A DNA stretch of 64,000 nt from an uncultured Clostridia bacterium (GCA_937890525.1 CALADI010000022.1:1-64000); one strand, 5' to 3'. Counted from the first letter of the stretch, positions 23,933 to 33,659 are shown. Notes: generated by a model not told the origin, from the letters alone. Translations and numbers: made by a program.

Positions 23933-26380
23933 TTAGTTATATCCATTCACATCCGCAAAAGCCGATACACCACGGTTGCGCCGATCCTTGGCAAACTGCC
24001 GCAAAAACAGAGCGATGGTGCTGCGCAGCGGTCTGTCTGCCTGACAGCGCAGCGTCAGCCGGTAGCGGAAATTGTAGTTGATCTTCATCACCGGGCAGGG
24101 GGCAGGCCCCAGCAGGGTGTATGCTTCTTCGTCATATTGATTCTGCCGCAGCCATGCGCTGAGGCTGTCCCGAAACAGGGCGCTCCCCCGGAGCACCGCC
24201 GCTTCATTCTCCCCCACAAAAGTGATGGTGACGCAGTCACCAAAGGGGGGCAGTCCCAACGCCCGGCGCAGTCCCATTTCCAGATCGTAGAATCCGTCAT
24301 AGTCCTGTTCCGCCGCAAGCTGGATCACCCGGTGCTGGGGTGCCATGGTCTGGATCACCGCCCGCCCGGGACTGCTGCCGCGGCCTGCCCGCCCAACCAC
24401 TTGGGTGAGCATATTGAAGGTGGTCTCCGCCGCCCGATAGTCATCGGAATACAGACTCAAGTCTGCGTCCAGCACGCCCACCAGCGTCACATCCGGAAGA
24501 TTCAGCCCCTTGGCAACCATTTGGGTGCCGATGAGGATGGGGATCTTCTCTTTCTGAAACCGTTCCAACATCGCCTCATGCGGATCGGAAGCGCTGACGG
24601 TATCAGCGTCCATCCGCAAGATGGGGGTATCGGGAAATTCCAGTTCCAATTCCTGCTGGATCCGCTGAGTCCCCATACCGATGGGCTTCAGCGGGCCGCC
24701 GCACTTGGGACATCGATCCGGCACGCTCTGGGAGTGACCGCAGTAGTGGCACATCAGCCGACCGTTGGCGCTGTGGTAGGTGAGCCGGTTGCTGCACCGA
24801 ACGCATTCCGGGCTTTCCCGGCAGTCCACGCAGACCAGCGCCCTTGCGTTGCCCCGGCGGTTGAGGAACAGGATGGTCTGTTTCCCGCATCGCACATTGT
24901 CCCGGATGGCGTCCAACAGGAAAGTGCTGAAGGGGGAATCATTGCCCCGTTTCAGTTCCTCCCGCATATCCACCACCTCCACCCGGGGCATCTGGCGGCC
25001 GTTATACCGGCTGCTCAGCGTATAGAGGCTGTAGTCCCCATGCTTGGCGTGGTACATGGTCTCCAGCGACGGGGTGGCTGAACCGAACAGCACCAGCGCC
25101 CCTTCCTTGGCGCCACGCCAGATGGCGATCTCCTTTGCCGAGTAGCGGGGGGAATTCTCTGATTTATAGGTATGCTCCTGCTCCTCATCCAGAATGATGA
25201 TCCCCAGATCATCCATAGGCGCAAATACCGCAGACCGGGTGCCCACAGCCACCCGTGCCTGCCCGGAGCGGATGCGCTTCCATTGGTCGTAGCGTTCTCC
25301 GGCAGCAAGGCTGCTGTGGAGCACCGCCACCGTCTCACCGAAGTGAGCTGCCAGCAGGCTTAAGAGCTGAGGGGTCAGCCCGATCTCCGGCACAAGAAGC
25401 ATTGCGCTCTTACCTTGATCCAAGCAAAAGCGGATCAGCTTCAGATACACCGCCGTCTTGCCCGATCCGGTGACGCCGTACAGCAGTGCCGCCCCGGGTG
25501 TCGGGGACATCATCTGGCGGCACAGCCCATCGTAAGCGGGGATCTGCTCCCCGGACAGCTCCACCGGACCGTCGATCTGAGCCGGGCGGATCTGCCTGCA
25601 CCGGAGGGTGGGTCTGCGGCTCAATGTCACATAGCCCAGCGTCTCCAGCCGCTTCACCGTGGCGGCAGATGCGCCGGTATAGTAGCAGATATCCTTGACC
25701 GATGCCGTCCCCACGCTGCACAGCAGCTCCAGCACCGCCCGCTGCATGGCAGCGGATCGGGGGCGGTGGGCGGCATACTCCATGGCTTCCTCCGCAGACG
25801 CGGCAAGGGTCGCGATTTGTTCCGACCGGTCGCCGGTTCTGCGCAGGAAGTCCGATTCCGTGGTGATCCACTTTTTCCGAAGGAGATACTTGATTGCGGC
25901 GGTTCTGGCTTCCTCCTCCGGCACGGCGGTCTTCAGATCCTCCATGGTGCCCGCACCGCCCAGAGCCTTCAGGCAGTCTGCGATCTTCCGGGCATCCGGC
26001 TGGCGGGTGATCTCCCCCTGCCGAAGTTCCTCCGGCGCCAGGGTGAACCGCTCCACCGTGCGGAACCATAGTCCGCCGGGGAGCATGACTCTCGCCGCTT
26101 CGTAGAAAGTGCAGTAGTACCGCTGGGTCATGAATGCCGCCAGACGCAGCATCACAGGACTCAGCAGCGGCTCATCATCCAGCATCTGATCCACCGGTTT
26201 CAAGCCCTGCTCGTCCCCGGACTGGATCTCCAGCACGATGCCCTCGCACCTGCGGTTGCCCGCACCGAAGGGCACCTGCACCCGCATCCCCACTTGTAGG
26301 GGCATATCATCGCCAAAGCGGTAGGAATAGGGCTTGTCTATGGCAAATACAGCGGCGCTGACCGCAATTTTCCCGATCAT
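23933..26380 (-). CDS. priA: Primosomal protein N', replication restart helicase
   Basis: PriA reloads the replisome at stalled forks. The 815-residue product has the 3'-DNA binding domain at the N-terminus, the helicase core with GVTGSGKTAVYLKL (Walker A) and ILDEEQEHTYKSENSPRY (DEEQ in place of DEEH), and a zinc region with paired cysteines (CVDCRESPECVRC, CHYC, CPKC). The third-codon ATG at 26380 is preferred because AAAGGAGG is 7 bases upstream. No coaBC gene lies next to it here. Confidence 0.95.
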   Translation of the reverse strand: MIGKIAVSAAVFAIDKPYSYRFGDDMPLQVGMRVQVPFGAGNRRCEGIVLEIQSGDEQGLKPVDQMLDDEPLLSPVMLRLAAFMTQRYYCTFYEAARVMLPGGLWFRTVERFTLAPEELRQGEITRQPDARKIADCLKALGGAGTMEDLKTAVPEEEARTAAIKYLLRKKWITTESDFLRRTGDRSEQIATLAASAEEAMEYAAHRPRSAAMQRAVLELLCSVGTASVKDICYYTGASAATVKRLETLGYVTLSRRPTLRCRQIRPAQIDGPVELSGEQIPAYDGLCRQMMSPTPGAALLYGVTGSGKTAVYLKLIRFCLDQGKSAMLLVPEIGLTPQLLSLLAAHFGETVAVLHSSLAAGERYDQWKRIRSGQARVAVGTRSAVFAPMDDLGIIILDEEQEHTYKSENSPRYSAKEIAIWRGAKEGALVLFGSATPSLETMYHAKHGDYSLYTLSSRYNGRQMPRVEVVDMREELKRGNDSPFSTFLLDAIRDNVRCGKQTILFLNRRGNARALVCVDCRESPECVRCSNRLTYHSANGRLMCHYCGHSQSVPDRCPKCGGPLKPIGMGTQRIQQELELEFPDTPILRMDADTVSASDPHEAMLERFQKEKIPILIGTQMVAKGLNLPDVTLVGVLDADLSLYSDDYRAAETTFNMLTQVVGRAGRGSSPGRAVIQTMAPQHRVIQLAAEQDYDGFYDLEMGLRRALGLPPFGDCVTITFVGENEAAVLRGSALFRDSLSAWLRQNQYDEEAYTLLGPAPCPVMKINYNFRYRLTLRCQADRPLRSTIALFLRQFAKDRRNRGVSAFADVNGYN

Positions 26381-26404
26381 CCCCATTCCTCCTTTGGCAG
26401 ATGC

Positions 26405-26611
26405 TTACTTGGTGTATTCGTCCTTCAATGTGGCGGTCAGCTTTCCGTCCGCCACCTCCCGGATGGCCAGGGTCACAGGCTTTTCCGGCAGGTCCTCACC
26501 CAGCTCGTTCGCCTCGTCTGCGATCTGGCGGGCACGCTTTGCCACCACATTCACCAGCAGGTAGCGGCTGTCAATATTCTCCAACAAATCAGCCAAAGGG
26601 GGGTACAACAT
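26405..26611 (-). CDS. rpoZ: DNA-directed RNA polymerase subunit omega
   Basis: Omega helps fold and attach the beta-prime subunit. The 68-residue product begins MLYPPLADLLENIDSRYLLV, has VVAKRARQIADEA, and KPVTLAIREVADGKL, the conserved blocks. The position between gmk and priA is standard in Firmicutes. Confidence 0.94.
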   Translation of the reverse strand: MLYPPLADLLENIDSRYLLVNVVAKRARQIADEANELGEDLPEKPVTLAIREVADGKLTATLKDEYTK

Positions 26612-26626
26612 AATTACATTCCTCCA

Positions 26627-27190
26627 TTATTCTTCATGGGCATGTTCGTCCATGATCTTCAAAATTTCCTGAGCGCATACATCCGCATCCTGATTGACCA
26701 CGATATAGTCATAGCGGAAGCGCTGCTCCATCTCCCATTTTGCCCGCTCCAACCGCAGTTCGATCTGCTGGGCAGAGGTATCGCCCCGGCTTCTCAGCCG
26801 GCGCTCCAATTCCTCCACGCTGGGGGGCATCACAAAAATCAGCGTTGCATCGGGGTAGACCTGCTTGATGTTAAAAGCGCCTACCGGCTCCACATCCAGC
26901 ACCACATTCTTCTCCCGCAGCTTTTCATCCAGCTGCTGCTTGGGGGTGCCGTAGAAAGTATCGTTGTGGAAATCGTATTCCAGCATCTGGTTTCCGGCGA
27001 TCATATCTTGGAATTCATCCACCGTCACGAAGTAATAGTGCACCCCCTGCTCCTCCCCTTGACGGGGGGCTCTGGTGGTGGCGGAAACCGAGAAGCACAG
27101 GTCTGAGCGGGCACTCATCACCTTGGACAGCACCGTGCTTTTGCCCACGCCGGACGCACCCGAGAAAACGAAAAGATTTCCCTTACTCAT
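26627..27190 (-). CDS. gmk: Guanylate kinase
   Basis: The enzyme phosphorylates GMP to GDP. The 187-residue product starts MSKGNLFVFSGASGVGKSTV with the P-loop, then SVSATTRAPRQGEEQGVHYY and DVEPVGAFNIKQVYPDATLI. ATGA overlap with the remA stop couples the two genes. Confidence 0.97.
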   Translation of the reverse strand: MSKGNLFVFSGASGVGKSTVLSKVMSARSDLCFSVSATTRAPRQGEEQGVHYYFVTVDEFQDMIAGNQMLEYDFHNDTFYGTPKQQLDEKLREKNVVLDVEPVGAFNIKQVYPDATLIFVMPPSVEELERRLRSRGDTSAQQIELRLERAKWEMEQRFRYDYIVVNQDADVCAQEILKIMDEHAHEE

Positions 27191-27453
27191 CCGTCATCCT
27201 CCTCATATTTTGTGCCCTGCTTGTCCTGAGCCCGTTCGCAGATGGTCTCAGGGCCGATGGCCGACAGGATCACATGATCCGTGTCCATCAGCAGGACGGA
27301 TTTTGTTTTTCTTCCATAGCTGGCATCGATCAGCATCGTCCGATCTCTTGCCTCTTGGATCACCCGCTTGATGGGCGCAGAATCCGGGCTGACCACCGCC
27401 AGCACCCGTCCGGCGGCCACCATGTTGCCAAAACCAATGTTGATCAGCTTCAT
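27187..27453 (-). CDS. remA: RemA-family DNA-binding regulator (DUF370)
   Basis: RemA of Bacillus is a DNA-binding activator of biofilm matrix and osmoprotection genes. The 88-residue product has the family start MKLINIGFGNMVAAGRVLAV, the SPDSAPIKRVIQEARDRTML core and a LLMDTDHVILSAIGPETI segment. It stands between yicC and gmk, its conserved position. Its targets here are unknown. Confidence 0.93.
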   Translation of the reverse strand: MKLINIGFGNMVAAGRVLAVVSPDSAPIKRVIQEARDRTMLIDASYGRKTKSVLLMDTDHVILSAIGPETICERAQDKQGTKYEEDDG

Positions 27454-27463
27454 AGGTGGCTCC

Positions 27464-28342
27464 TTATTCCAGATTCTGGGTCTGCTCCCGGATCTTTTCC
27501 AGCTCCGCCTTGATCTCCACCACGATCCGGGCGATCTTCACATCGGTGCATTTGGATCCGGTGGTGTTGGCTTCCCGGTTCATCTCCTGAAGCAGGAAGT
27601 CCAGCTTTCTGCCCACGGCACCGCCTGCGGTGAGCATGGCATCCATCTGCTCCAAATGGCTGCGCAGGCGGACGGTCTCCTCATCCACGGCGACCTTGTC
27701 GGCAAAGATGGCTGCTTCCGTTAGGATCCGGGACTCGTCGATGGACTTGCTCTCCAGCACTTCCCGCATTTTCTCTTCCAGACGATGCCGGTAGTCTGCC
27801 ACCGTCTGGGGGCTGGCCTGCTCCACCTGCGTCACCAGCGCAAGGATGGTCTGACCACGGCTTCTCAAATCCGCTTCCAGCGCCGCACCCTCTGTGGCTC
27901 GCATCCGGTCGTAGGCTTCCAGCGCTTGCTCCACCACGCCCAGAAGATCTGCCTTGAGCTGCTCCTCGTCGGTCTGGGGCTTCTCCACCAGAAATACCTC
28001 CGGCATCTTGGCCAGCGCTGTTACGCTGATGTCGTCGGTGACACCATATTCCTGCACCATGCTGCGCATGGCGTTCAGGTATCCTTCCACCACCGGGCGG
28101 TTCAGCGTGATCTGCACCTGCTGCGCCGTCTCGGCGTTGACCGTGATGAACACATCCACCTTACCCCGTCCCACATGGGCTTTCACCCGCTGCTTCACCG
28201 CATCCTCAGCAAAGGAGAATGCCCGGGGCATCTTCACCGTGCAGTCCAGATATCGGTTGTTCACCGAACGGATCTCCACTGTAAACTCCCGACCGTTCAC
28301 CGTTTCCACGGCACGGCCGTATCCAGTCATGCTTTTGACCAA
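27464..28342 (-). CDS. yicC: YicC/YloC-family endoribonuclease
   Basis: The family has been reported as an endoribonuclease with roles in stress and RNA turnover. The 292-residue product begins MVKSMTGYGRAVETVNGREF and has VEIRSVNNRYLDCTVKMPRA and the end LLQEMNREANTTGSKCTDVK, all typical. It lies upstream of remA. Confidence 0.93.
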   Translation of the reverse strand: MVKSMTGYGRAVETVNGREFTVEIRSVNNRYLDCTVKMPRAFSFAEDAVKQRVKAHVGRGKVDVFITVNAETAQQVQITLNRPVVEGYLNAMRSMVQEYGVTDDISVTALAKMPEVFLVEKPQTDEEQLKADLLGVVEQALEAYDRMRATEGAALEADLRSRGQTILALVTQVEQASPQTVADYRHRLEEKMREVLESKSIDESRILTEAAIFADKVAVDEETVRLRSHLEQMDAMLTAGGAVGRKLDFLLQEMNREANTTGSKCTDVKIARIVVEIKAELEKIREQTQNLE

Positions 28343-28357
28343 GCCAATGACCTCCTT

Positions 28358-28780
28358 CTATGATGGGCTGTGCCCCTGTTGGGGGGCATAGCCTGTGATC
28401 GTATATACTGTTTTCTGCTTTTTGCTCCTGCGGCGGTCCATCCATACGGCTGCCGCCAGCCCCAGTAAGAATCCGGCGCAGCCAAAGCCGGCGCCCATAT
28501 CCATCTGTGCCCCCAGCGCATAGCCCCCGAAGAACAGGAGCATGGGCAGCACATACACGACAGCCGCCGCCTTCAGCACCCCCGAAGTCTCCGATGAGAT
28601 CACCACCAGATCTCCGGGACGGGCGCCGATGGGATTGTCCGCCGGGACGACCATAGTCTGCTGAGCCGCCCCGCAGCCGGCGCATTGGTGGCAGTCCCCA
28701 GAGCAGGCACTCTGGCGCAGATGGATCACCTCTGCCCTGCCGTCCGGCAGGAGGCTGCGGACTTTTACCGTCTGCTCCAT
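28358..28780 (-). CDS. RseC/MucC-family (SoxR reducing) membrane protein
   Basis: The 140-residue product has a soluble N-terminal part with the cysteine cluster CSGDCHQCAGCG, and two hydrophobic segments (about 70-90 and 100-118) followed by a basic tail. This matches the RseC/MucC family, whose Gram-negative members act in SoxR reduction or sigma-E control. In Clostridia the role is unknown. It lies between cdaR and yicC. Confidence 0.75.
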   Translation of the reverse strand: MEQTVKVRSLLPDGRAEVIHLRQSACSGDCHQCAGCGAAQQTMVVPADNPIGARPGDLVVISSETSGVLKAAAVVYVLPMLLFFGGYALGAQMDMGAGFGCAGFLLGLAAAVWMDRRRSKKQKTVYTITGYAPQQGHSPS

Positions 28781-28782
28781 GG

Positions 28783-30018
28783 TCAGGATTCCTCCGCGGC
28801 TGGAGCGGCAGGCGCCACCATCACGGACACGCTGTACCGTCCCACCGAGCCCACATTGGGGAACTTATTGGAAATGGTGATGACCGGCTCGATCATCTCC
28901 GCCCCGGTGACGGCCGACAGGTTGACCTGTGCGGTGATATCCGCCGGGGTAATGGCGTCGACCTGCTCCTTGGGCCCACGCACCGTCACCGTCAGCTTCT
29001 GGGTCAGCACATCGGCTTCCATTCCTTCAGGCACATGGAGCATCTGGATGTTGGTGATATCCAGCGTCTTTTTCTTCAGTTCCGGGAAGGAGATGGTCAC
29101 CTTTGCCTTGCTGACGCCGCTTTCATTGGTGACGCCGTCGGGCAGCAGGATCTCAAATTCTTTGGTCGTAGTAGAGTCGATCTCCGCCAGATTGATGGTA
29201 CCCACCGTGATCTGATCCAGCTTCTTGATGACTTCCTCGCTGCCGGAAATGGTGATCTGGGCGGGGTCGATCTTAATGGAGGTGGTCTGCTTGGTTGCGC
29301 CGCCGCCGTCCACCACATCTACCGCCACATCGATCTTGCGGATGGCGGAGATCCGAAGTTTCAGCTGAACCTGCTCGATATTGGTGGTGACCTGCGCCAC
29401 ATCCAGAGGATCGCCTGCCTCGTTCTGCAATTCATAGCGGTAGCTCTGGGAGATGGACTGGGTACGGTTGATCAGATCTACCTTGATGGCTGCGTGATGG
29501 ATCTGATCCACCACTTCCTTCGGGCCGGAGATCTTGATCTGGGTGAAGTCCAGCTCCGGGGTACCCTTGATGTAGCCATCGGGCACACTGCCCTCATAGA
29601 GGATCTGCACCGGCACATCCTTGGTGACTTTCTCCGCCACCACCACTCGGATCCGCTTGGGATCCCTTCCCTGCACCGTGATAGGGCCGCTGAGCAGTTC
29701 ATTGGGCGGGGATACCGTATATCCCACCTGATACTCTCCCGGCTCGTTGATGGTGCCGAGATCTGCCACAACAGTCAGGTTGGCGGAATTGATCTTATTC
29801 AGATCCGACCGGGTGCCTGCCAGCTCCACCGTCACCAGCGGATTGGGGTCGGACACCACCATCAGCTGCTTCTCCGCAAGGGAGTCCATGTTGTCCAGCA
29901 CCACCGGCACCTTGTAGTAAGGTCTGGTCTGATCCGGGCTGATCACCGTGATCACATACAGCCACAGACCAAATGCCAGCGCAATGGCGATCAGCGCACT
30001 GCCCACTTTACTTTTCAT
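28783..30018 (-). CDS. cdaR: CdaR, YbbR-domain regulator of c-di-AMP synthase
   Basis: CdaR interacts with CdaA outside the membrane and modulates its activity in other Firmicutes. The 411-residue product has one N-terminal membrane segment (SALIAIALAFGLWLYVITVI) and then repeated YbbR domains of about 80-90 residues (for example PVQILYEGSVPDGYIKGTPE and VDVVDGGGATKQTTSIKIDP). The end is Ala/Pro-rich. It overlaps cdaA by 11 bases. Confidence 0.93.
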   Translation of the reverse strand: MKSKVGSALIAIALAFGLWLYVITVISPDQTRPYYKVPVVLDNMDSLAEKQLMVVSDPNPLVTVELAGTRSDLNKINSANLTVVADLGTINEPGEYQVGYTVSPPNELLSGPITVQGRDPKRIRVVVAEKVTKDVPVQILYEGSVPDGYIKGTPELDFTQIKISGPKEVVDQIHHAAIKVDLINRTQSISQSYRYELQNEAGDPLDVAQVTTNIEQVQLKLRISAIRKIDVAVDVVDGGGATKQTTSIKIDPAQITISGSEEVIKKLDQITVGTINLAEIDSTTTKEFEILLPDGVTNESGVSKAKVTISFPELKKKTLDITNIQMLHVPEGMEADVLTQKLTVTVRGPKEQVDAITPADITAQVNLSAVTGAEMIEPVITISNKFPNVGSVGRYSVSVMVAPAAPAAEES

Positions 30019-30874
30019 CGCGAGTTTCCTCCTTATGGGCCAGCTTCTGCTTCAGGCGGATCAGCGGGCTCGGATCCTGATTTTTCTTATCTTCCTTACA
30101 GAGTTCCTGCCGCAGCAGCCGCTCCAAGGTCTGGGGGGCAAGATGCCGCTTCAGCATACCGCCCACCGCCACAGAGATGGTGCCCGTTTCCTCCGATACG
30201 ATGACCACCACCGCATCAGACGCTTCGCTCATGCCCACGCCCGCCCGGTGACGGGTACCCAGATCGGCGCTGAGCCGGTGGCTCTCCGACAGGGGCAGCA
30301 CACAGCCTGCCGCTGCGATCTCACCGTCACGGATGATCATTGCGCCGTCGTGGAGCGCCGCCTTGGGGAAGAAGATGTTGCGGATCAGCTGCTCAGACAC
30401 TTTGCCGTTGATGATGGTGCCGGTCTTGAAGTATTCTTCCAGACGCTGGTTCCGGGCAAAGACGATCAGCGCGCCGATCTTGTCATGGCTCATGACTTCA
30501 CAGGCCATGACGGTCTGGGAGATCACCAGTTCCATCTGCTCCACATTTTCCTTGGGGCTGATGAGCTGCTTGATGCTGACGCTGCCCAAGTGATCCATCA
30601 TACGGCGAAGCTCCGGCTGGAACAGAATGACCAGCGACAGCATTCCCACCGCCAGTACCTGATTCAGCAAAAAGCTGAGGGTATGCAGATCCCATAGCTG
30701 GGTACACCACGCCGCTACCAGCATGGCGACCACCACACCGGCGATCCGCATGGTGGTGGTGGAGCGGATCATGCGGATCACGCAGTAGATGATATATGCC
30801 ACAATGGCGATATCGACATAGTCCGACAGCGACATGGAGGTCAGTTGCTTGACCAGATCCTGCAGATACTCCAT
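30008..30874 (-). CDS. cdaA: Diadenylate cyclase CdaA
   Basis: CdaA makes c-di-AMP, the potassium and cell-wall homeostasis signal. The 288-residue product has three N-terminal membrane segments (up to about residue 90) and a DAC domain with the catalytic ALHDGAMII (DGA) and GTRHRAGVGMSEASDA (RHR). It heads the long minus-strand cluster and has its own promoter. Confidence 0.96.
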   Translation of the reverse strand: MEYLQDLVKQLTSMSLSDYVDIAIVAYIIYCVIRMIRSTTTMRIAGVVVAMLVAAWCTQLWDLHTLSFLLNQVLAVGMLSLVILFQPELRRMMDHLGSVSIKQLISPKENVEQMELVISQTVMACEVMSHDKIGALIVFARNQRLEEYFKTGTIINGKVSEQLIRNIFFPKAALHDGAMIIRDGEIAAAGCVLPLSESHRLSADLGTRHRAGVGMSEASDAVVVIVSEETGTISVAVGGMLKRHLAPQTLERLLRQELCKEDKKNQDPSPLIRLKQKLAHKEETRDEK

Positions 30875-30951
30875 AAACGACCATACCTCGCTTTTCCTTG
30901 GTGTTTGCGGCAGTTTCAGAAAATCCTGATAACTACCCTATTATCCTTACT

Positions 30952-30980
30952 ATTATAGCGGATACCCCTATCAATAGCAA
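30952..30980 (-). promoter_or_regulatory. Promoter of cdaA and the downstream cluster
   Basis: On the minus strand -35 TTGCTA (30975-30980), a 17-base spacer and -10 TATAAT (30952-30957) precede cdaA. Transcription would start near 30945, leaving a leader of about 70 bases. Confidence 0.7.
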
Positions 30981-31004
30981 GAGATAATCTGAAAATTTTC
31001 CCGG

Positions 31005-32110
31005 TCAGCCGGGGCGCAGCCGTGCCGCCGCTGCATGTTCCAGCGCATCCACCTGCGCCTGCGACGCGTCGTGACCGAAGCTGATACGGACGGTGCCGGT
31101 GTCCAATGTCCCGGCGCTTTGGTGGGCCAAAGGTGCGCAGTGCAGCCCCGCCCGGACGGCGATGCCCTCCTGCGCCAGCAGCGATGCCGCCTGCTCGCAG
31201 TCCATGGCGCAGCGGAAGGACACCGTCCCCAGCTGATGATCCCCGGAAAAAACTTCCAGCCCCAGATTCCGGAGCCGCCGGGCTGCCAATGCCGCCGCCT
31301 GCTGCTCCGCAAGACCGATCTGAGCCGGGGTGCGCTCCAGCACATAGCGGATCCCCGCATCCAGTCCTGCGATCCCCGGCACATTCATGGTGCCCGCCTC
31401 CCCCCGGTCCGGCAGGAAGTCCGGCATCTGCTGGCGCAGGGACTCGCTTCCCGTGCCCCCGGTGAGCCACGGTCTGGGCAGTCTGCGGCACAGCAGCAGC
31501 CCCGTCCCCATGGGGCCCAGCAACCCCTTGTGCCCCGGCATGGCAATAAAATCTGCCCCCAGCGCTTGGGTATCCAGCGGCAGCGCCCCGGCAGACTGGG
31601 CCGCATCAATGATGAAAGGGATCCCCCGGCGGCGGCACATCTGCGCCATCTGTTCGATGGGTAGGATGTAGCCGAACACATTGGACACATGGGTGAACAC
31701 CGCCGCCTGTGCGCCCCGGCGCAGGCAGCGGTCAAACTCCTCCAGCGTATCCTCGGGGCAGAACAGCCGCCTGCCCGCCACCATCATCCGTGCCCCCAGC
31801 CCATGGAGCGTCCGGGTGACAGCGTTGTGCTCGAAACCGGACACCGCCACCTTCATCCCCGGCTTCACCAAGGTGCGCATGGCCATGTTCAGCCCTTGGG
31901 TGCAGTTCATGGTGAACACCACCTGCTCCGGGCTGCATCGAAACAGCGCCCTGCCGCTTCCCGGCATTGGTACAGCACCTGCGCCCCGGCCCGCGCCGCC
32001 GGGTGACTGCCCCGCCCCGGGTTGGCGCACTCTGCCATGGCCTTGGACACCGCCTGACAGACGCATTCCGGCTTGGGATAGGATGTGGCGCCGTTGTCAA
32101 GATATACCAT
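31005..32110 (-). pseudogene. Cysteine desulfurase-like class V aminotransferase, frameshifted
   Basis: The N-terminus MVYLDNGATSYPKPECVCQA starts at 32110 in one frame, and the rest (PEQVVFTMNCTQGLNMAMRT onward) is in the -1 frame down to 31005. The switch lies in the stretch encoding REAAGRALF at about 31940-31965. The joined protein would have about 368 residues with the PLP lysine region FIAMPGHKGLLGPMG and the catalytic-cysteine loop RAGLHCAPLAHQSAGT of the SufS/CsdB type. One missing base would explain it. A sequencing error or true inactivation cannot be told apart here. It overlaps the DUF3343 gene, a common partner. Confidence 0.8.
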
Positions 32111-32360
32111 GGCACAGCTCCTCTACCATTCCATCACTATGGAGCAGATAACTTTTCCGAAAGGGCACCCGTTCCCGGCGCAGCAGCTCCAATCCCTGTT
32201 CCAACTCCGTCAGCTTCGCCTCCACCCCGTAGCCGCATCCCCGTTCTTCCATCCACCGGGGCGTGCGCCGCAGATGGCAGGTGATCCCCTCCGTCCCAAA
32301 GAGCCGCTCACACCGCTGGGCATGGGTGATGGAGCGGAATGTGATAAAAAATGTTTTCAT
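32097..32360 (-). CDS. DUF3343 protein (putative Se/S carrier-like)
   Basis: The 87-residue product begins MKTFFITFRSITHAQRCERL and contains RRTPRWMEERGCGYGVEAKL, with a conserved-looking cysteine in the GCGYG loop typical of DUF3343. Such proteins are found beside selenocysteine lyase or cysteine desulfurase-like genes, as here, where its stop overlaps the aminotransferase start. A GGAGG site precedes the ATG. The function is not established. Confidence 0.75.
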   Translation of the reverse strand: MKTFFITFRSITHAQRCERLFGTEGITCHLRRTPRWMEERGCGYGVEAKLTELEQGLELLRRERVPFRKSYLLHSDGMVEELCHGIS

Positions 32361-32416
32361 ATGGCAAAACCTCCCGAGCCAAGCTATGCGATGCCCACCG
32401 GAAAAGTTCGGCATAC

Positions 32417-32448
32417 AAAATGCCCGCTCCGGCAGATCCGAAGCGGGC
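32417..32448 (-). terminator. Terminator after ispF
   Basis: On the minus strand GCCCGCTTCGGAT pairs with the GCCGGAGCGGGC side (32422-32448) and ATTTTG follows, 7 bases after the ispF stop. The T-run is short, so it may be moderate in strength. Confidence 0.6.
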
Positions 32449-32454
32449 AAATGC

Positions 32455-32925
32455 TTATTCTTCCAGCAGGCACACGGCGTGGCAGCTCATGCCCTCCTGC
32501 CGTCCTGTAAATCCCAGACGCTCCTCCGTGGTGGCTTTGACATTCACCCGGCTGGGGTCGACGCCCAGCGCCTTGGCAATGTTTTCCTGCATGGCGGGGA
32601 TATGGGGTCTGAGTTTGGGTTTCTGGGCGATCATGGTCACATCGATGTTGCCCACCCGGAATCCCCGTTCTTTCACCTTTTCGCCTACCACTTCCAGCAG
32701 GCGCAGGGAGTCCGCCCCCTTGTACCGGGGATCGGTATCCGGGAAATGCAGACCAATGTCTCCCAGCCCCGCAGCGCCCAACAGCGCATCAGACACCGCA
32801 TGGAGCAGTACATCGGCATCGCTGTGTCCATCCAATCCCATGGGGTAGTCCAATTTCACGCCGCCGAGGATCAGATCTCTGCCCTCCACCAAGCGGTGCA
32901 CATCATATCCGTGCCCAATTCTCAT
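32455..32925 (-). CDS. ispF: 2-C-methyl-D-erythritol 2,4-cyclodiphosphate synthase
   Basis: IspF makes the cyclic diphosphate of the MEP isoprenoid pathway. The 156-residue product has GHGYDVHRL (metal ligands D and H), GLDGHSDADVLLHAVSDALL and FTGRQEGMSCHAVCLL, all conserved. It overlaps ispD by 4 bases. Confidence 0.97.
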   Translation of the reverse strand: MRIGHGYDVHRLVEGRDLILGGVKLDYPMGLDGHSDADVLLHAVSDALLGAAGLGDIGLHFPDTDPRYKGADSLRLLEVVGEKVKERGFRVGNIDVTMIAQKPKLRPHIPAMQENIAKALGVDPSRVNVKATTEERLGFTGRQEGMSCHAVCLLEE

Positions 32926-33656
32926 ATCTGTTCCTCCATCAGCATTTCCGCTACCTTCAGATCAAAGGGAGTGGTGACCTTCAGGTTCCGTTCGTCCCCC
33001 TCTACGGTCTTCACCCGCATCCCCAGACGCTCCACCGCCGAGCAGTCGTCGGTGATCTGAGCGCCGTCTTCCCGGGATTTTTTCAGCGCCCCACGCAGCA
33101 GGTCAAAGTCAAAGACCTGCGGGGTCTGCACCGCCCGGAGGGCGCTCCTGTCCGGAGTGGATTCCACCGTCCCGGCAGGGGCCACCTTGATGGTGTCCTT
33201 CACCGGGATCACCGGCACCGCCGCGCCGTAGCTGTTGGCGGCACGCACCACCCGGTCGATGACCTGCCATGTCACCAGCGGACGGGCGCCATCTTGGATC
33301 GCCGCCAGTTCCACATCCTCAGACAGAGCATTCAGTCCCAATTCCACCGACTCCTGACGGTCACTGCCGCCCACCACCACCGCCTGTACCTTGGCGAAGC
33401 CGGCGCACAGGTCTGCGATCCGGCGGATGAGATCCTGCCGGGTGACGATGACGATCTCGGCAATGGCATCGCAGTTCTGGAACGCCCGAACGGTATGGAC
33501 GATCATCGGCTCTCCCTTGAGCGGTGCCATCACCTTGTCGATGCCCCCCATCCGGGATGCGCTTCCAGCTGCCACGATCACAGCGCCGCATCGGCGCAGG
33601 GGCAGCGCCTTTCGCGTCAGCTTGGTATATTTGGAAAGATACTTGGAAATATCCAT
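32922..33656 (-). CDS. ispD: 2-C-methyl-D-erythritol 4-phosphate cytidylyltransferase
   Basis: IspD transfers CMP to MEP in the same pathway. The 244-residue product has GAVIVAAGSASRMGGIDKVM (nucleotide binding), QDGARPLVTWQVIDRVV and GDERNLKVTTPFDL. An N-terminal stretch of about 22 residues before the core is slightly longer than usual. It lies 3 bases after murD. Confidence 0.96.
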   Translation of the reverse strand: MDISKYLSKYTKLTRKALPLRRCGAVIVAAGSASRMGGIDKVMAPLKGEPMIVHTVRAFQNCDAIAEIVIVTRQDLIRRIADLCAGFAKVQAVVVGGSDRQESVELGLNALSEDVELAAIQDGARPLVTWQVIDRVVRAANSYGAAVPVIPVKDTIKVAPAGTVESTPDRSALRAVQTPQVFDFDLLRGALKKSREDGAQITDDCSAVERLGMRVKTVEGDERNLKVTTPFDLKVAEMLMEEQI

Positions 33657-33659
33657 AGT

